Source: Eubacterium sp. (GTDB taxonomy: Bacteria; Bacillota; Clostridia; Lachnospirales; Lachnospiraceae). From it: DNA of 7,796 bases. Shown in pieces: positions 6,151-7,796 of this stretch. The notes beneath the pieces are model-generated. The model did not search any database, was not told the DNA's origin, and saw nothing but the letters and a program-made list of their open reading frames with translations. A program made the position numbers and the translations under genes. Within the stretch, counting starts at the first letter, position 1. Each line of letters begins with the position of its first letter. The DNA lies in NCBI GenBank assembly GCA_021442545.1, contig JABUSX010000122.1, positions 1 through 7,796 of the forward strand. The letters run 5' to 3'.

Positions 6151-6188
6151 GAAATGCAGATTTGTTCCGGAAACGATCTGAAATGCAG
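6151..6188. promoter_or_regulatory. dyad flanked by GAAATGCAG direct repeats upstream of the CHAP gene
   Basis: A 22-bp imperfect palindrome at 6158-6179 (core TTCCGGAA, outer arms AGAT/ATCT, 16 of 22 symmetric by eye) sits between direct repeats of GAAATGCAG at 6151-6159 and 6180-6188. It overlaps or lies just upstream of where a -35 box should be for the putative -10 at 6137-6142. That is a plausible place for a regulator. Chance is not excluded, since TCCGG is very common in this genome segment. Confidence 0.35.
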
Positions 6189-6263
6189 CTTCCGTTTCAG
6201 AAAACGAAAATTTTTTTCATGCAGGTCAGACATGCATAGAAATGACCCGGATCTTTCCCGGAT

Positions 6264-7628
6264 TTATTTTCCCAGCCCCATGACCTTACGGATCTCGGCA
6301 TCGTTGCTCACCGACTCCCGGTACATATGATACAAAAAGAAATTCTTCTCTTCCAGCGCATATTTCGTGACCTCTTCCATCAGGTAGCTGACGGGATCTT
6401 TTTCCTGAAGATACCGGACAACAAACTGATCAAAGGCGTCCTGTTTCTGCAGCCCCGCAAAGCCGCATTCGGTCAGGATCTCCTCGATCCGTTCCTTTGT
6501 CAGCGGCCGTTCCTTTTCCCCCGCGTACTCACTGCCGAAGAACAGCAGATAGCAGATCAGCGTGGTTCTGTCGATATCCAGCGTTCCCTTGATATAATTC
6601 CGGACCGATTTTTCTCCGGACCGGTTTTTCTGATATCCCTTCCCGTCACTGTCAGCCGCATAGATCCGGTCGAGAAGAGCTTCGTTTTCTTCCATCTCCT
6701 GCCATTTCAGCCGGAGCACCTCTTCATCTCCCAGATCCTTCCATTTTCCGTTGTAGGAACGCAGCGCCCTGGCAAGCTCCTTCTTCTGCTGCGGCGGAAG
6801 ATCCGTAATATCCCCGCCGTAATAATCCAGCAGGACTTCCATCCAGTCGCTGGAAACATAGTCAAAAAAGAAATAGTTAAAAGCGTCATACAGGTTCCCG
6901 CAGGAGATCGCCGAATCATGAAACATCTGCCGGATCTCTTCCTCGGAACCCATCTTCTTCCGAAGCTTTGCCGCACTTTTCAGAACGGAAAGTTCCGCCA
7001 GCGCTTCTTCGACACCTGTCCCCTTTCTGCGTGCCTCAAAATACTGCAGGATCTTTCTCTCGATGTAGTAACAGAGGAATTTGCAGAAATAATATCTCGT
7101 CTTTTCCCGCACCTGGCTGAAGGCTTCCCGGTTGATCATCAGAAACTGCCGGAACTCCCCGCTGCCGCCCTGCATGGATACGATCTGCTGCTGCATGGCT
7201 CTGGTCTTCTGCAGCGTCTGCAGGTCTTCCCCTTCCTGTGCGGAATTGTTCTCCACATATGCTTTCAGCTTCCCGAAGGTGATATTGCCTTCCCCGAAGG
7301 TGTCGTCCCCCTCCGTCCATCCGGCAGAGATCTCTTCACATTCTTTTTCAAGAACTTTCCATTCCCCGTAGGAAAGCCGGTTTCGAAAAGCATACAGAAT
7401 ACCTGCCTCGATCCGGTTTCTGGCATACAGCTGTTCGCAGCCGGTATCCGCCAGACTCTGATTCAGTTCCTCAAGAGAGGACCCGCGGACAAAGCCCCTT
7501 GCGATCAGGCGGTACCGCAGCGGGATCCTGTCGATCTTATCCGGCCGGACCGACATGCAGTCCGCAAGCTGTTTTGCGGTCTCCTGTCTGCTGAAATCCG
7601 AGATCATTCGTTCAAAAACAGATGCCAT
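6264..7628 (-). CDS. unrecognised 454-residue cytoplasmic protein
   Basis: I do not recognise this family. No signal peptide, membrane span, P-loop, HD, nuclease or other catalytic motif is visible, and the composition suggests a mainly helical, charged soluble protein. Two stretches look like separate modules. One is N-terminal, about residues 35-95 (IPLRYRLIARGFVRGSS through YARNRIEAGILYAF to SYGEWKVLEKEC). The other is C-terminal, about 343-410 (RNYIKGTLDIDRTTLICYLL, then ERIEEILTECGF and FDQFVVRYL); it looks like a small helical domain. The middle (180-320) is rich in aromatic and charged residues. The start is ATG at 7628, because GAGGAGGAG ends three bases upstream; a TTG at 7649 would place that site inside the gene. 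It precedes the CHAP gene by 172 bp on the same strand, with no clear terminator between. Long length, an intact frame and a good ribosome binding site argue it is real. Confidence 0.85.
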   Translation of the reverse strand: MASVFERMISDFSRQETAKQLADCMSVRPDKIDRIPLRYRLIARGFVRGSSLEELNQSLADTGCEQLYARNRIEAGILYAFRNRLSYGEWKVLEKECEEISAGWTEGDDTFGEGNITFGKLKAYVENNSAQEGEDLQTLQKTRAMQQQIVSMQGGSGEFRQFLMINREAFSQVREKTRYYFCKFLCYYIERKILQYFEARRKGTGVEEALAELSVLKSAAKLRKKMGSEEEIRQMFHDSAISCGNLYDAFNYFFFDYVSSDWMEVLLDYYGGDITDLPPQQKKELARALRSYNGKWKDLGDEEVLRLKWQEMEENEALLDRIYAADSDGKGYQKNRSGEKSVRNYIKGTLDIDRTTLICYLLFFGSEYAGEKERPLTKERIEEILTECGFAGLQKQDAFDQFVVRYLQEKDPVSYLMEEVTKYALEEKNFFLYHMYRESVSNDAEIRKVMGLGK

Positions 7629-7653
7629 GGACTCCTCCTCTGTAATCAAATAT

Positions 7654-7671
7654 GCAGAAAAACACTTCTGC
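7654..7671. other. small hairpin in the leader of the 454-residue protein gene
   Basis: GCAGAA and TTCTGC form a perfect 6-bp stem with a 6-base loop, about 26 bases upstream of the ATG at 7628 and before the ribosome binding site. There is no T run, so it is not a terminator. It may be a leader structure or chance. Confidence 0.25.
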
Positions 7672-7753
7672 TGTACTCATAATAAGACTTTCCTTCCGTC
7701 ATACTGCATACATTCCTCTGAACACGAAAAAACGTTTACACAGCTTTTGCCTG

Positions 7754-7782
7754 TTGCTTTCACATAATATGCCCTTTACAAT
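7754..7782 (+). promoter_or_regulatory. possible rightward promoter for a gene beyond the window
   Basis: On the plus strand, TTGCTT (7754-7759), a 17-bp spacer and TACAAT (7777-7782) make a good sigma-A-type promoter that would start near 7789 and read out of the window. This suggests a divergent gene to the right. On the minus strand the same stretch holds TATTAT (7769-7764) with a poor -35 (TACTCA), a weak candidate promoter for the 454-residue protein gene. Confidence 0.45.
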
Positions 7783-7796
7783 AAAATGAGTAGTTT

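Noticed and set aside
6236..6263. Possible terminator after the 454-residue protein gene
   Set aside because: Only a 4-bp CCGG/CCGG pairing is available and no T run follows on the minus strand.
7629..7649. TTG start for the 454-residue protein at 7649
   Set aside because: The GAGGAGGAG site would fall inside the gene, and it is correctly spaced for the ATG at 7628.
6327..7682. 451-codon open frame on the plus strand
   Set aside because: It is opposite the 454-residue protein and has no good ribosome binding site. The minus-strand frame has a strong one and better protein composition, although its family is unknown.

Overview
The window looks like a chromosomal segment from a member of the Bacillota, most likely a Lachnospiraceae-type Clostridia. 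This rests on the AGGAGG-type ribosome binding sites, a holB-ricT pair as in Bacillus subtilis, a CHAP/Big_2 surface protein with a clostridial Cys-Gly-type module, and about 50% GC by eye. The assignment is an inference; there is no rRNA or other taxonomic marker here. All seven genes are on the minus strand, so transcription runs from high to low coordinates. The long open frames on the plus strand are shadows.

In transcription order, the right part (7796 to 6264) holds a leader region and a 454-residue cytoplasmic protein of unknown function. Positions 6263-6092 form a regulatory gap with a dyad and flanking direct repeats. Positions 6091-4316 encode a secreted or membrane-anchored CHAP peptidoglycan hydrolase with an unusually long N-terminal extension, two near-identical repeat domains and a C-terminal Big_2-like domain. 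After a 150-bp gap with small hairpins come a metallo-beta-lactamase-fold hydrolase (4165-3287, TTG start) and an HD-domain phosphohydrolase (3113-2574). These two are separated by 173 bp that contain two tandem 55-bp repeats.

The left part is the conserved block: a guanylate-kinase-like protein (2401-1748), DNA polymerase III delta' (holB, 1681-674) and the start of ricT (593-1, cut by the window edge). It probably forms one operon. Its promoter is very good (TTGACT, 17 bp, TACAAT), but it lies so close to the ATG that the mRNA should be leaderless. A dyad covers both the -10 box and the start codon. In B. subtilis the same neighbourhood begins with thymidylate kinase (tmk); here a divergent guanylate-kinase-fold protein sits in the corresponding place.

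No tRNA, rRNA, CRISPR array, insertion sequence or convincing intrinsic terminator was found, and no stretch over 300 bases lacks a gene. The window does not show a clear new defence or mobile system. The most interesting points are the leaderless operator-start overlap, the unusual P-loop of the kinase-like protein, the N-terminal extension of the CHAP protein, and the unrecognised 454-residue protein.
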